64,000 nt of DNA. Origin: Streptomyces sp. Ag109_O5-1 (GTDB lineage Bacteria > Actinomycetota > Actinomycetes > Streptomycetales > Streptomycetaceae). The stretch's first letter is position 1; each line of letters begins with the position of its first letter. The notes beneath the pieces were generated by a model. That model had not been told where the DNA came from, searched no databases, and saw nothing but the letters and a program-made list of their open reading frames with translations. The position numbers and the translations under genes were made by a program. Positions 35,427 to 45,889 of this stretch are shown here, piece after piece. The stretch lies in contig NZ_RKQF01000001.1 in NCBI RefSeq assembly GCF_003814875.1, positions 2,666,001-2,730,000 of the forward strand, written 5' to 3'.

Positions 35427-35597
35427 GATGACCAACTCCCCGTGAAAGCGGGCGGTTTGCCCGCCATGACGGAAATCGTAGGGTGCCCCGGCCGGTACCG
35501 GCCGGCGTTGGACGAATCTGTGGGTGCTGTCTGTCGGTCCTGACTGACGGTCCTGTGAACACGCCGGAGCACGCCCCGTTTCCGGTGGCCGGTTCCC

Positions 35598-35603
35598 TAC
35601 GAT
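35598..35603 (+). promoter_or_regulatory. Leaderless-type -10 hexamer (SRPBCC gene)
   Basis: TACGAT followed by six bases and GTG 35610. Confidence 0.55.
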
Positions 35604-35609
35604 CGTGCC

Positions 35610-36050
35610 GTGGTCAACTTCCTCCTCCAACGCACGGCCCCGCTGCCGATCGACGAGGCGTGGCGTCGGCTCACGGAGTGGTCCCGGCACGCCGACGTGG
35701 TCCCGCTGACCCGGATCACCGTGCTCACCGATCCCCCGACCCACGAGGGCACGGTCTTCGTGGCGCGTTCCGGTCTCGGACCCCTCTCCTTCGAGGATCC
35801 CATGGAGGTGACCGTCTGGCATCCGCCGCAGGACGGCGGCTCCGGCCGGTGCCGCCTCGTCAAGCACGGCCGGGTCGTGCTCGGCTGGGCGGAACTGCAG
35901 GTGCACCCGGGACCCGGCGGCCGTACCCGGGTGGTCTGGCGCGAGGAACTGCGGATCCGGGGGCTGCCGTCGGCGCTGGACCCGCTGGTGTACCGGACCT
36001 CCCGGGCGGTGTTCGGGCGGGCCGTCAACGCACTGCTCCGGCAGCCCTGA
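35610..36050 (+). CDS. SRPBCC (START/Bet v1-like) superfamily protein
   Basis: A 146-residue protein with the single-domain ligand-binding pattern: FLLQRTAPLPIDEAWRRLTE at the start, RHADVVPLTRITV, then beta strands FEDPMEVTVWHPP and CRLVKHGRVVLGWAELQV, and a long C-terminal helix YRTSRAVFGRAVNALLRQP. Probably binds a hydrophobic small molecule or lipid. Start GTG 35610 with a leaderless-type promoter. The Crp/Fnr gene follows after about 110 bases. Confidence 0.82.
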   Translation: MVNFLLQRTAPLPIDEAWRRLTEWSRHADVVPLTRITVLTDPPTHEGTVFVARSGLGPLSFEDPMEVTVWHPPQDGGSGRCRLVKHGRVVLGWAELQVHPGPGGRTRVVWREELRIRGLPSALDPLVYRTSRAVFGRAVNALLRQP

Positions 36051-36162
36051 GCGCGGCACCGTACGGCCGCCGGCCCCTTGGCAGAGCCCGGCCGCACGAT
36101 GGACAGTGGCCCTCCGGTGCCGAACGGTCACCGTGGGTCGACGTGGCCGGGGAGGCTCGGGG

Positions 36163-36816
36163 GTGGCGCTCTACTCGCCCGGGGAAGTGAAGCTGTTGCG
36201 GGAGGCCGGGCACCCGCGCGGGTGGGCTCGCGGGGAGGTGCTGATGCGGGAGGGCGAGGAGGCCGACTTCGTCGTCCTGCTCACCGGCGGGCTGGTGAAG
36301 GCGACGGTCGACTCGGCCAACGGCTACACCAGCCTGCTCGCCCTGCGCGGCCCCGGTGAACTCCTCGGCGAACTCGCCTGCATAGACGGCGGACCCCGGG
36401 GCGCGACGGTCACCGCGATGCGCCGCACGGAGGGCGTGGTGGTGACCTCGGACGCCTTCGTACGGCTCCTGGAGCGCGACTCCGGCCTCTGTCTGTCGGT
36501 ACTGCGCAGTGTCGTGGGCCGGTTACGGGACTCCGACGGGCTGCGCGCCGAACAGGGCGCCCGCACCACCCGGGCTCGGGTCGCCGGCCTCCTTGTGAAG
36601 CTCGCCGTCCAGTACGGCTCGGCCGCGCCGGAGACGCTCCCCGGCGCCGTCTCCGTCCAGGTCAACCAGCGTGAACTGGCCGCCGCCACCGGGGCGTCCA
36701 GGGAGTCGGTGGTGCGCTGTCTGCGGGCCATGCAGCAGGAGGGCCTGGTGGCGACGCGCCGCGGCCGCACCGTCGTACTCGACCTGGCCGGATTACGGCG
36801 CTGGGCCGAGGAGTGA
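36163..36816 (+). CDS. Crp/Fnr-family transcriptional regulator
   Basis: A 217-residue regulator. Cyclic-nucleotide-binding domain at about residues 5-120 (EGEEADFVVLLTGGLVKATV, RGPGELLGELACIDGGPRGA). C-terminal Crp winged helix at about 140-210 (VNQRELAAATGASRESVVRC as HTH, then EGLVATRRGRTVVLDLAGLR). There is no Fnr-type four-Cys cluster, so direct oxygen sensing through Fe-S is unlikely. GTG 36163 is preferred because GGAGG lies seven bases upstream. It converges with the XdhC gene. Confidence 0.9.
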   Translation: MALYSPGEVKLLREAGHPRGWARGEVLMREGEEADFVVLLTGGLVKATVDSANGYTSLLALRGPGELLGELACIDGGPRGATVTAMRRTEGVVVTSDAFVRLLERDSGLCLSVLRSVVGRLRDSDGLRAEQGARTTRARVAGLLVKLAVQYGSAAPETLPGAVSVQVNQRELAAATGASRESVVRCLRAMQQEGLVATRRGRTVVLDLAGLRRWAEE

Positions 36817-36995
36817 CCCGCCCCGCTTGCACCTCTGATGCATGAGAACGGAACTCCCGGCGCCGAATGCGTCATTTGACGCTGTAAGACGGCCGACGAG
36901 ACGCTTCCATCGTCCCCTGGCGCCCGGACCGGTACGGCAATCGGGGGAACGGACCGGGCGCTCCGCACAATGCCGGCTTGGCCACCGGGGGGAGG

Positions 36996-38147
36996 CTAGG
37001 CCACCGACCCGATCCGCCCCGTCGGGGCCGGTGTCACGTCGTGGTGGATCGGGGTGTGTGCGCCTGTCAGGGAGAGACCGGTGCCGCCGCGGCGGTTGGC
37101 GACGATCTCGGCGGCGATCGACAGGGCCGTCTCCTCGGGGGTGCGGGCACCGAGGTCGAGACCGATCGGCGACCTCAGGCGGGCCAGCTCCAATTCCGTG
37201 ACGCCGACGTCCCGGAGTCGCTCGTTGCGGTCCAGGTGGGTGCGGCGGGAGCCCATCGCGCCGACGTACGCCACCGGAAGGCGGAGGGCGAGCCGGAGCA
37301 ACGGGACGTCGAACTTGGCGTCGTGGGTGAGGACGCACAGGACCGTGCGGGCGTCGACCTGCGTCCGCTCCAGGTACTTGTGCGGCCACTCCACGACGAT
37401 CTCGTCCGCCTCGGGAAAGCGGGCCTTCGTGGCGAACACGGGGCGCGCGTCGCACACCGTCACGTGGTAGTTCAGGAACTTGCCGACGCGGACCAGCGCC
37501 GACGCGAAGTCGATCGCGCCGAAGACGATCATCCGGGGCGGCGGGACGGACGACTCGACCAGTACCGTGAGCGGTGCTCCGCAGCGCGATCCCTGCTCTC
37601 CGATCTCCAGGGTCCCGGTGCGGCCCGCGTCCAGGAAGGCGATCGCCTCGGCGGCGACCGTGCGGTCCAGTTCGGGGTGGGCTCCGAAGCCGCCCGCGCA
37701 GGAGCCGTCGGCGTCCACGAGGAGGGCACGGCCCAGCAGTTCCTGCGGCCCGGTGACGATCCGCGCGACCGCAGCCGCCTCCCCACGCGCCGCGGCGGCC
37801 AGCGCGGCCGCGACCACCGGCCGGGCGGGAGCGTCCGCCCGGACCGGGGTGACGAGGATGTCGATGACTCCGCCACAGGTCAGGCCGACGGCGAAGGCGT
37901 CCTCGTCGCTGTACCCGAAGCGCTCCAGGACGGTCTCGCCGTCCTCCAGCGCCTGCCGGCACAGCTCGTAGACGGCGCCCTCCACGCAACCGCCGGAGAC
38001 CGAGCCGACGGCGATGCCGTCGGCGTCGACCGCGAGGGCCGCGCCGGGCTGGCGCGGGGCGCTGCCGCCGACGGCCACCACCGTGGCCACGGCGAAGTCA
38101 CGGCCCTCGGCGACCCACCGGTTCAGCTCCTCGGCGATGTCCAGCAT
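36996..38147 (-). CDS. xdhC: XdhC/CoxI-family molybdenum-hydroxylase maturation protein
   Basis: A 383-residue accessory protein that inserts sulfurated molybdenum cofactor into xanthine dehydrogenase and sits in the cytosol. The N-terminal XdhC domain shows VATVVAVGGSAPRQPGAALA and GSVSGGCVEGAVYELC; the C-terminal Rossmann-like part shows MIVFGAIDFASALVRVGKFL, VCVLTHDAKFDVPLL and YVGAMGSRRTH. It is last of a five-gene leftward run with the xanthine dehydrogenase subunits and an NCS2 permease, which fixes its client enzyme. Confidence 0.92.
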   Translation of the reverse strand: MLDIAEELNRWVAEGRDFAVATVVAVGGSAPRQPGAALAVDADGIAVGSVSGGCVEGAVYELCRQALEDGETVLERFGYSDEDAFAVGLTCGGVIDILVTPVRADAPARPVVAAALAAAARGEAAAVARIVTGPQELLGRALLVDADGSCAGGFGAHPELDRTVAAEAIAFLDAGRTGTLEIGEQGSRCGAPLTVLVESSVPPPRMIVFGAIDFASALVRVGKFLNYHVTVCDARPVFATKARFPEADEIVVEWPHKYLERTQVDARTVLCVLTHDAKFDVPLLRLALRLPVAYVGAMGSRRTHLDRNERLRDVGVTELELARLRSPIGLDLGARTPEETALSIAAEIVANRRGGTGLSLTGAHTPIHHDVTPAPTGRIGSVA

Positions 38148-38197
38148 CTCTCGGTCTCCTCGAACGGCGGTTGCTCGGATGGTCTTGCTCGGCTCGG

Positions 38198-39658
38198 CTA
38201 ACGCGCGCCCAGCCAGCTCTCAATGGGATGGAGGGCGAAATAGACCAGGAAGATCCCTGTCAGGCCCCACATGAAGGCCCCGATTTCCCTGGCCCTGCCC
38301 TGAGCTGCCTTGATGGCGGTGTACGAGATCACGCCGGCGGCCACTCCGGTGGTGATGGTGTAGGTGAACGGCATCAGAACGACCGTCAGGAACACCGGAA
38401 CGGCGGTGGCCCGGTCGGCCCAGTCCACGTGCCGGGCGTTCGCCAGCATCATCGCGCCGATGACCACCAGGGCGGCGGAGGCGACCTCCTGCGGGACGAT
38501 CGCGGTGAGCGGGGTGAAGAAGAGACAGGCCGCGAAGAACAGGCCGGTGATGACGGAGGCGAGACCGGTACGGGCCCCTTCGCCGACGCCGGTGGCCGAC
38601 TCGATGAAGACGGTCTGGCCGGAGCCGCCGGCCACCCCGCCGATCGCACCGCCCGCGCCGTCGATCAGCAGCGCCTTGGACAGCCCCGGCATCCGGCCCC
38701 TGTCGTCGGCCAGCCCGGCCTCCGTGCCGACGCCGATGATGGTGGCCATCGCGTCGAAGAACCCGGCGAGCACCAGGGTGAAGACGATCATCGCGACCGT
38801 CATCGCGCCGACCTTGCCCCAGCCGCCGAACTCGACGTGCCCGAAGAGCGAGAAGTCGGGCATGGAGACGGCGGAGCCGTGCAGTGCGGGGGCGGCCCCA
38901 CTGGCCCACTGCTTGGGATCGATGACTCCGAGGCCGTTCAGTACGGCCGCCACGACCGTGCCGCCGATGATGCCGATCAGGATGGCGCCCGGGACGTTCC
39001 GCGCCTGCAGCATGAAGATCAGCAGCAGGGTACCGGCGAAGAGCAGCACGGGCCAGCCGGCGAGTTCGCCCGCGGGACCGAGGGTGACCGGGGTGGCCTT
39101 GCCCTGGTGCACGAAGCCGGACTTGTAGAAGCCGATGAGGGCGATGAACAGGCCGATGCCCATGGTGATGCCGTGCTTGAGCGCGAGCGGAATCGCGTTC
39201 ATGATCATCTCGCGTAGGCCGGTGACGACGAGCAGCATGATGACGACGCCGTACATCACGCACATGCCCATCGCCTGCGGCCAGGTCATCTGCGGGGCGA
39301 CCTGGGAGGACAGGACTCCGGAGACGGAGAGGCCGGCGGCGAGCGCGAGCGGCACCTTGCCGACGAAGCCCATCAGCAGCGTGGTGAAGGCCGCGGCGAA
39401 CGCGGTCGCCGTGATGAGCGCCTTCTGGCCGAGCGTGTCGCCGGCCGCGTCCTTGCCGGACAGGATCAGGGGGTTGAGCAGGAGGATGTACGCCATCGCC
39501 ATGAAGGTGGTGACGCCGCCGCGCACTTCACGCACGACGCTCGATCCCCGCTGGGATATGTGGAAGTACCGGTCGAGCCAGGACCGTCCGGCCGGGACGC
39601 GGGTGCCTGCTCCCGCGTCCTCGGGTGTGGTCCTGGGCTCCAGTGACTGCTGGGCCAT
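38198..39658 (-). CDS. NCS2-family purine permease (AzgA/PbuG-like)
   Basis: A 486-residue transporter with about 12-14 helices that imports purine bases (hypoxanthine, guanine or adenine in characterised relatives). Typical blocks: RGGVTTFMAMAYILLLNPLI at about residues 46-65, the helix 3 region LAAGLSVSGVLSSQVAP, and FFDAMATIIGVGTEAGL with the substrate-site Asp. ATG 39658 has GGGAG upstream and gives the usual soluble N-terminus (SWLDRYFHISQRGSSVVREV). Its position between the xanthine dehydrogenase subunits and XdhC indicates import of purines for catabolism. Confidence 0.92.
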   Translation of the reverse strand: MAQQSLEPRTTPEDAGAGTRVPAGRSWLDRYFHISQRGSSVVREVRGGVTTFMAMAYILLLNPLILSGKDAAGDTLGQKALITATAFAAAFTTLLMGFVGKVPLALAAGLSVSGVLSSQVAPQMTWPQAMGMCVMYGVVIMLLVVTGLREMIMNAIPLALKHGITMGIGLFIALIGFYKSGFVHQGKATPVTLGPAGELAGWPVLLFAGTLLLIFMLQARNVPGAILIGIIGGTVVAAVLNGLGVIDPKQWASGAAPALHGSAVSMPDFSLFGHVEFGGWGKVGAMTVAMIVFTLVLAGFFDAMATIIGVGTEAGLADDRGRMPGLSKALLIDGAGGAIGGVAGGSGQTVFIESATGVGEGARTGLASVITGLFFAACLFFTPLTAIVPQEVASAALVVIGAMMLANARHVDWADRATAVPVFLTVVLMPFTYTITTGVAAGVISYTAIKAAQGRAREIGAFMWGLTGIFLVYFALHPIESWLGAR

Positions 39659-39813
39659 GGTGCCGTCTCCCAAGGTTCAAAGGGGGTTGGGATGTGCACG
39701 ACCCGGGGGACGGCCCGAGACGAACGGGGGTACTCACTTGCCGGCCGGCGCCGGGGTGGCCGTGGATCGATCAGTTGCCCGGCGCCGGGGGTGCGGCGTT
39801 ACGACATCGCCGC

Positions 39814-42198
39814 TCAGGCGTTGCCCGTCAGGTGCTCCGGGCGTACCGGAGTCCTGTTCAGCTCCAGGCCCGTCGCGTCGCGGATCGCCGCGAGGACGGC
39901 CGGAGTCGAGGACAACGTCGGTGCTTCGCCGATGCCGCGCAGCCCGTACGGCGCGTGGTCGTCGGCGAGTTCGAGGACGTCGACCGGGATGGTCGGCGTG
40001 TCGAGGATGGTCGGGATCAGGTAGTCGGTGAAGGAGGGGTTCCTGACCTTGGCCGTCTTCGGGTCGACGATGATCTCCTCCATCACCGCGATGCCCAGGC
40101 CCTGGGTGGTGCCGCCCTGGATCTGGCCGACGACGGAGAGCGGGTTGAGCGCCTTGCCGACGTCCTGGGCGCAGGCCAGCTCGATCACCTTGACCAGGCC
40201 CAGCTCGGTGTCCACCTCGACGACCGCGCGGTGCGCGGCGAAGCTGTACTGGACATGGCCGTTGCCCTGCCCGGTGTGCAGGTCGAAGGGGACGGTCGGC
40301 CGGTGCCGCCACTCCGCCTCGATCTCCACGGCCTCGTCGCCGAGGACGTCGACGAGATCGGCGAGCACCTCGCCGGCGTCGGTGACGACCTTGCCGCCCT
40401 CCAGGAGCAGTTCGGCGGTCGCCCAGGCCGGGTGGTACGTACCGAACTTGCGCCGGCCCAGCTCCAGGACCTTCTCCCGGACCAGTTCGCAGGAGTTGCG
40501 CACGGCGCCGCCGGTGACGTACGTCTGCCGGGAGGCCGAGGTCGAACCCGCCGAGCCCACCTCTGTGTTGGCCGGGTGGATGGTCACCTGGGCGACGCCC
40601 AGCTCGGTGCGGGCGATCTGCGCATGGACGGTGACCCCGCCCTGGCCGACCTCCGCCATGGCCGTGTGCACGGTGGCGACGGGCTCACCGCCGACCACCT
40701 CCATCCGCACACGCGCGGTCGAGTAGTCGTCGAAGCCCTCGGAGAAGCCGACGTTCTTGATGCCGACCGCGTAGCCGATGCCGCGTACGACGCCCTCGCC
40801 GTGGGTGGTGTTGGACAGGCCGCCGGGCAGCTGCCGTACGTCGGCGCCCTCGCTGCTCTCCCACTGCCGCTCGGGCGGCAGGGGCATCGCCTTGACGCGG
40901 CGCAGGAGTTCGGCGACCGGGGCGGGCGAGTCCACCGGCTGGCCGGTCGGCATGACGGTGCCCTGCTCCATGGCGTTCAGCTTCCTGAACTCCACCGGGT
41001 CCATGCCGAGTTGCGCGGCCACCTTGTCCATCTGCGCCTCGTAGGCGAAGCACGCCTGGACCGCGCCGAAGCCGCGCATCGCGCCGCAGGGCGGGTTGTT
41101 GGTGTAGAGGGCGATGGCCTCGATCTCGACGTCGTCGACGACGTAGGGGCCGATGCCGAGCGAGGAGGCGTTGCCGACAACGGCCGGGGAGGCGGAGGCG
41201 TACGCGCCGCCGTCGAGGACGATCCGGCACTTGACGTGCGTCAACTTGCCTTCGCGGGTGGCCCCGTGTTCGTAGTAGAGGCGGGCGGGGTGGCGGTGGA
41301 CATGCCCGAAGAAGGACTCGAAGCGGTTGTAGACGATCTTCACGGGCTTGCCGGTGCGCAGCGCCAGCAGGCAGGCGTGGATCTGCATCGACAGGTCCTC
41401 GCGGCCGCCGAACGCGCCGCCGACGCCGGCCAGCGTCATCCGTACCTTCTCCGGCGGCAGGCCGAGCACGGGCGCGATCTGGCGAAGGTCGCTGTGCAGC
41501 CACTGGGTGGCGATGTAGAGGTGGACGCCGCCGTCCTCCTCGGGCACCGCGAGGCCGGACTCGGGGCCGAGGAAGGCCTGGTCCTGCATGCCGAAGTAGT
41601 ACTCGCCCTTGACGATGACATCGGCCTTCTTGGCGGCCTCGTCGGCGTCGCCGCGGATGATCGGCTGGCGGTGGACGATGTTCGGGTGCGAGACGTGGCC
41701 GATGTGGTGGTCGTCGCGGTTCTCGTGGACGAGGACCGCGTCCGGCGCGGTGGCGGAGGCCTCGTCGGTGATCACCGGGAGCTCCCGGTACTCGACCTTG
41801 ATCTTCGCGGCCGCGCGGCGGGCGGTCTCCGGGTGGTCGGCAGCGACGATGGCGACCGGCTCGCCGTGGTGGCGCACCTTGCCGTGCGCGAGGACCGGGG
41901 TGTCCTGGATCTCCAGGCCGTAGTTCTTCACCTCGGTGGGGAGGTCGTCGTACGTCATGACGGCGTAGACACCGGGCTGGGCGAGGGCCTCGCTGGTGTC
42001 GATCGACACGATCTCGGCGTGCGCGACTGTCGAGCGCAGGATCTGGCCCCAGAGCATGTCCTCGTGCCACATGTCCGACGAGTACGCGAACTCGCCGGTG
42101 ACCTTGAGGATGCCGTCCGGGCGGAGCATGGACTCGCCGATGCCGCCCCGGGTCTGCGAACCCTGGGTGATCTTCGTGGGAGCGCCGTTGGTGGGCAT
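39814..42198 (-). CDS. Xanthine dehydrogenase molybdopterin-binding subunit
   Basis: A 794-residue large subunit. N-terminal a/b hammerhead domain at about 25-135 (KVTGEFAYSSDMWHEDMLWG), then Moco-binding halves with AGVGGAFGGREDLSMQIHAC, NNPPCGAMRGFGAVQACFAY (substrate Arg region), EVGQGGVTVHAQIARTELGV and the late GIGEAPTLSSTPAVLAAIRD carrying the catalytic Glu. It oxidises hypoxanthine and xanthine to urate as part of a three-subunit complex with the two genes upstream. The ATG at 42198 follows the 2Fe-2S gene's stop by five bases. Confidence 0.92.
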   Translation of the reverse strand: MPTNGAPTKITQGSQTRGGIGESMLRPDGILKVTGEFAYSSDMWHEDMLWGQILRSTVAHAEIVSIDTSEALAQPGVYAVMTYDDLPTEVKNYGLEIQDTPVLAHGKVRHHGEPVAIVAADHPETARRAAAKIKVEYRELPVITDEASATAPDAVLVHENRDDHHIGHVSHPNIVHRQPIIRGDADEAAKKADVIVKGEYYFGMQDQAFLGPESGLAVPEEDGGVHLYIATQWLHSDLRQIAPVLGLPPEKVRMTLAGVGGAFGGREDLSMQIHACLLALRTGKPVKIVYNRFESFFGHVHRHPARLYYEHGATREGKLTHVKCRIVLDGGAYASASPAVVGNASSLGIGPYVVDDVEIEAIALYTNNPPCGAMRGFGAVQACFAYEAQMDKVAAQLGMDPVEFRKLNAMEQGTVMPTGQPVDSPAPVAELLRRVKAMPLPPERQWESSEGADVRQLPGGLSNTTHGEGVVRGIGYAVGIKNVGFSEGFDDYSTARVRMEVVGGEPVATVHTAMAEVGQGGVTVHAQIARTELGVAQVTIHPANTEVGSAGSTSASRQTYVTGGAVRNSCELVREKVLELGRRKFGTYHPAWATAELLLEGGKVVTDAGEVLADLVDVLGDEAVEIEAEWRHRPTVPFDLHTGQGNGHVQYSFAAHRAVVEVDTELGLVKVIELACAQDVGKALNPLSVVGQIQGGTTQGLGIAVMEEIIVDPKTAKVRNPSFTDYLIPTILDTPTIPVDVLELADDHAPYGLRGIGEAPTLSSTPAVLAAIRDATGLELNRTPVRPEHLTGNA

Positions 42199-42203
42199 CC
42201 GGC

Positions 42204-42772
<569 letters not shown>

Positions 42773-42773
<1 letters not shown>

Positions 42774-43663
42774 CAGGCGACACTCCCCTTCTGCTGAGTG
42801 GTGCCGCGGTACGACTCCCAGGTCCAGGTGAGCGTCCGGCGGGCCATCACGCCGACCGCGTGGCGGCGGTAGCTCGCGGTGCCCCGGACGTCGTCGATCG
42901 GGTTGCAGGCGGCGGCGCACAGGTCCGCGAACTGCTTGGCGACCGACGGGGTGATGATCTTGCCGTTGTCCCAGAAGCCGCCCTCGTCGAGCGCAGCGTT
43001 CAGGAAGTCCTCGGCGATCCTGGCGCGCACCGGCGTGGGGGCGGCCGAGCCGATCCCCGTACGCACGGTCCGCGTCTGCGGGTGCAGGGCGAGCCCGAAG
43101 GCGCACACGGCGATGACCATGGCGTTGCGGGTGCCGACCTTGGAGTACTGCTGCGGGCCGTCGGCCTTCTTCACATGGACCGCGCGGATCAGCTCGTCGG
43201 GGGCGAGCGCGTTGCGCTTCACGCCGGTGTAGAAGTCGTCGATGGGGATGAGCCGGGTGCCGCGCACCGACTCGGCCTCGACCTCGGCGCCCGCCGCGAG
43301 CAGCGCAGGGTGGGCGTCGCCGGCCGGGGAGGCGGTGCCGAGGTTGCCGCCGACGCCGCCGCGGTTGCGGATCTGCGGGGAGGCGACCGTGTGCGAGGCG
43401 AGGGCCAGGCCCGGCAGCTCGGCGCGCAGGTTCTCCATGATCCGGGTGTACGGCACGGAGGCGCCCAGCCGTACGCTCTCCTCGCCGACCTCCCATTCGT
43501 AGAGATCTCCGACGCGGTTGAGGTCGAGGAGGTACTCGGGCCGGCGGTGGTCGAAGTTGATCTCGACCATCACATCGGTGCCGCCCGCGATCGGCACTGC
43601 GGTGGGGTGCTCGGCCTTGGCGGCGAGCGCCTCCTCCCAGCTGGCGGGGCGAAGGAAGTCCAT
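42773..43663 (-). CDS. Xanthine dehydrogenase FAD-binding subunit
   Basis: A 296-residue subunit with the CO-dehydrogenase-type flavoprotein fold. FAD contacts: PIAGGTDVMVEINFDHRRPE (about residues 24-43) and ASPQIRNRGGVGGNLGTASP (about 98-117). C-terminal domain from about 180 (YSKVGTRNAMVIAVCAFGLA). First gene of the leftward run FAD, 2Fe-2S, Mo subunit, NCS2, XdhC. Its promoter must lie in the 375-base region shared with the divergent PucR gene. Confidence 0.92.
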
Positions 43664-44038
43664 GACCGGCTCTCTTCTCCGTCTCGTTGAGTCACGTGAG
43701 TCGTGCGGATTGAGCCAATCCGTGTGCGGCGGGCGCGGCTCGTTCATGTCCTGTTTACGCGGGACGAGGTCAGTACACCGCCCCGTACTCCAGCGGGGTC
43801 AGTCACCGAAACCATGAAGGAGTTGGCTGGCCAGCACGGCCATCTTGTAGATTCGTATGAACGGAGGTCATCAGTAACCTCCTGGTTTTCCAGTGGAAAC
43901 GCTGGAAACGCCCTGGCGACCGCCGGTCGCGGTCCGGCAGCCCCCGGTCACGGCCTGCGGATCCGCGCACCGGAGCGCCTCTTCCGAGACCCTTCAAGAT
44001 TCATCGTAGATTTCGAGACACAGAACGGCGGCGACGAG
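43664..44038. promoter_or_regulatory. Divergent control region between the xanthine dehydrogenase run and pucR
   Basis: A 375-base region with both promoters. It contains an inverted repeat GGAGGT(8)ACCTCC at 43863-43882 and a tandem TGGAAACGC TGGAAACGC at 43894-43911. A TAGATT at about 43848-43853 could be a -10 element. No coding feature is recognised, although the pucR frame is open leftward to 43703. Confidence 0.55.
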
Positions 44039-45736
44039 ATGCGGCTGCGCGCACTGCTGGACACCGATGCGCTGGGCCTGCGGCTGCTCGGCGGCGAGGA
44101 CGAGCTGGACCGTACCGTGCGCGGGGTCATGACCACCGATCTGCGCGACCCCAGCCGCTACCTCTCGGGCGGCGAGCTGGTGCTGACGGGCCTGGCCTGG
44201 CGCCGGGACGCGGCGGACTCCGAACCGTTCGTACGACTGCTCGTGCAGGCCGGGGTGGCGGCGCTGGCGGCCGGCGAGGCCGAGCTGGGCGACGTCCCGG
44301 AGGACCTGGTCGTGGCCTGCGCCCGGCACCGTCTGCCCCTCTTCGCGGTACACGAGTCGGTGGCGTTCGCGACGATCACCGAGCATGTCGTACGGCAGGT
44401 CAGCGGCGAGCGCGCCGGGGACCTGGCGGCCGTCGTCGACCGGCACCGCCGGATGATGACCTCGGGTCCGGCGGGCGGCGGCCCGGACGTGGTCCTGGAC
44501 CTGCTCGGCTCCGACCTGGACCTGCGCGCCTGGGTGCTGTCCCCGACGGGCCGCCTGATCGCGGGCTCCAAGGTGTCGGGGCCCGCGCTGCCCGCCGACG
44601 TCTGCGCCGGGCTGGCCGCCGAGCACCTCGCCGCCACCCGCACCGGCCGCCGCGGCCCGCACCGCGTCCTGGTCGGCGCCACGGCCTACTCCCTCTTCCC
44701 GATCCGCTGGGGGCACCGCCCGGCGGTAGCTGGGGGAGGCCGCTCCTCGCAGGGCGCGCGGGACGTGCGCGAGACGGTCCTGTCGGACTGGCTGCTCGCG
44801 GTCGAGGCCGACGCCGGCGACTGGCCCGAGGAGCGGCTCGACCTGCTCCAGGGGGTCACCCAGCTGATCGCGGTGGAGCGCGACCGCCGCGACGCGGCCC
44901 GCACGGTACGGCGCCGGCTGGCCCAGGAGGTCCTCGAACTGGTGCAGACGGGCGCGGCGCCCGCCGAGATCGCCGCCCGGCTGCGGGTCGCCGCACCCGT
45001 GCTGCTGCCGGGCCTGGGCGCCGCCCCGCACTGGCAGGTGGTCGTGGCCCGCGTCGAATGGGACGGCGGGGAGGTCGAGGGCGGCCCGGTCGCCCAGTCC
45101 CTCCTGGAGGAGATCCTGGTCGACCCGCTGGCCACCGGCCCGGAGCCCTCCGACCGCATAGCGGTCGCCCACACCGGCGACGAGGCGATCGCCCTCGTCC
45201 CGCTGCCCGCCGTCTCCACCGAGCACGACGGCTCCGACTCCGGTATCCACGCCGATGTGCTCCTGGAGTCCGTACGGGACCCGCTGTCGGCGGGCCTCGA
45301 CGGCGACGGCCGGGTCACTCTCGGTGTCAGCGCGGCCGTGCACTCGGCGGAGGGGCTGCGCGGCGCCCTGGAGGAGGCCCGGCACGCCCGCCGGGTGGCC
45401 GCCGCCCGTCCCGGCCGGGTCTGCGCGGCCGGCCACCAGGAACTGGCCTCACACGTCCTCCTGCTCCCCTTCGTCCCCGACGACGTCCGCCGCGCCTTCA
45501 CCGCCCGCCTGCTGGACCCCCTGCGCGACTACGACCGCCGCCACCGTGCCGAACTGATCCCCACTCTGGAGGCGTTCCTGGAGTCCGACGGCTCCTGGAC
45601 CCGCTGCGCCACCCGCCTCCACCTGCACGTCAACACGCTGCGCTATCGCGTGGGGAGGATCGAGCAGTTGACGGGCCGGGACCTGTCCCGGCTGGAGGAC
45701 AAGCTCGATTTCTTCTTGGCGTTGCGGATGAGCTGA
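44039..45736 (+). CDS. pucR: PucR/CdaR-family transcriptional regulator of purine catabolism
   Basis: A 565-residue regulator. The PucR N-terminal domain covers about residues 1-110 (MRLRALLDTDALGLRLLGG, GGELVLTGLAWRRDAADSEP). A GGDEF-like middle region spans about 300-440. The C-terminal PucR HTH domain shows DGSWTRCATRLHLHVNTLRY and RVGRIEQLTGRDLSRLEDKL. Homologues activate or repress purine degradation genes in response to purine breakdown products. ATG 44039 is chosen because conserved sequence begins there; its ribosome site is poor. It is divergent from the xanthine dehydrogenase genes. Confidence 0.9.
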   Translation: MRLRALLDTDALGLRLLGGEDELDRTVRGVMTTDLRDPSRYLSGGELVLTGLAWRRDAADSEPFVRLLVQAGVAALAAGEAELGDVPEDLVVACARHRLPLFAVHESVAFATITEHVVRQVSGERAGDLAAVVDRHRRMMTSGPAGGGPDVVLDLLGSDLDLRAWVLSPTGRLIAGSKVSGPALPADVCAGLAAEHLAATRTGRRGPHRVLVGATAYSLFPIRWGHRPAVAGGGRSSQGARDVRETVLSDWLLAVEADAGDWPEERLDLLQGVTQLIAVERDRRDAARTVRRRLAQEVLELVQTGAAPAEIAARLRVAAPVLLPGLGAAPHWQVVVARVEWDGGEVEGGPVAQSLLEEILVDPLATGPEPSDRIAVAHTGDEAIALVPLPAVSTEHDGSDSGIHADVLLESVRDPLSAGLDGDGRVTLGVSAAVHSAEGLRGALEEARHARRVAAARPGRVCAAGHQELASHVLLLPFVPDDVRRAFTARLLDPLRDYDRRHRAELIPTLEAFLESDGSWTRCATRLHLHVNTLRYRVGRIEQLTGRDLSRLEDKLDFFLALRMS

Positions 45737-45790
45737 GGTCACGCGGGCCTGCGACCGGTCCGCGCCAAGTGCCGTCGCCGTCCCACGACT

Positions 45791-45808
45791 TTGTGAAATT
45801 ATTCACCC
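45791..45808. promoter_or_regulatory. Rex-operator-like site
   Basis: TTGTGAAattaTTCACCC matches 12 of 14 defined positions of the S. coelicolor Rex operator consensus TTGTGAA-N4-TTCACAA. It lies 82 bases before the TPR gene start and just after the pucR stop. It is AT-rich relative to its surroundings, which helps it stand out. Confidence 0.5.
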
Positions 45809-45889
45809 ACCCTCTTGGCCCCGCGCGGCGATCAATGCTGGAATGCCGCCACCACTTCACTGCTCGACGGCGCGCTAGGGGAGGGCAAC

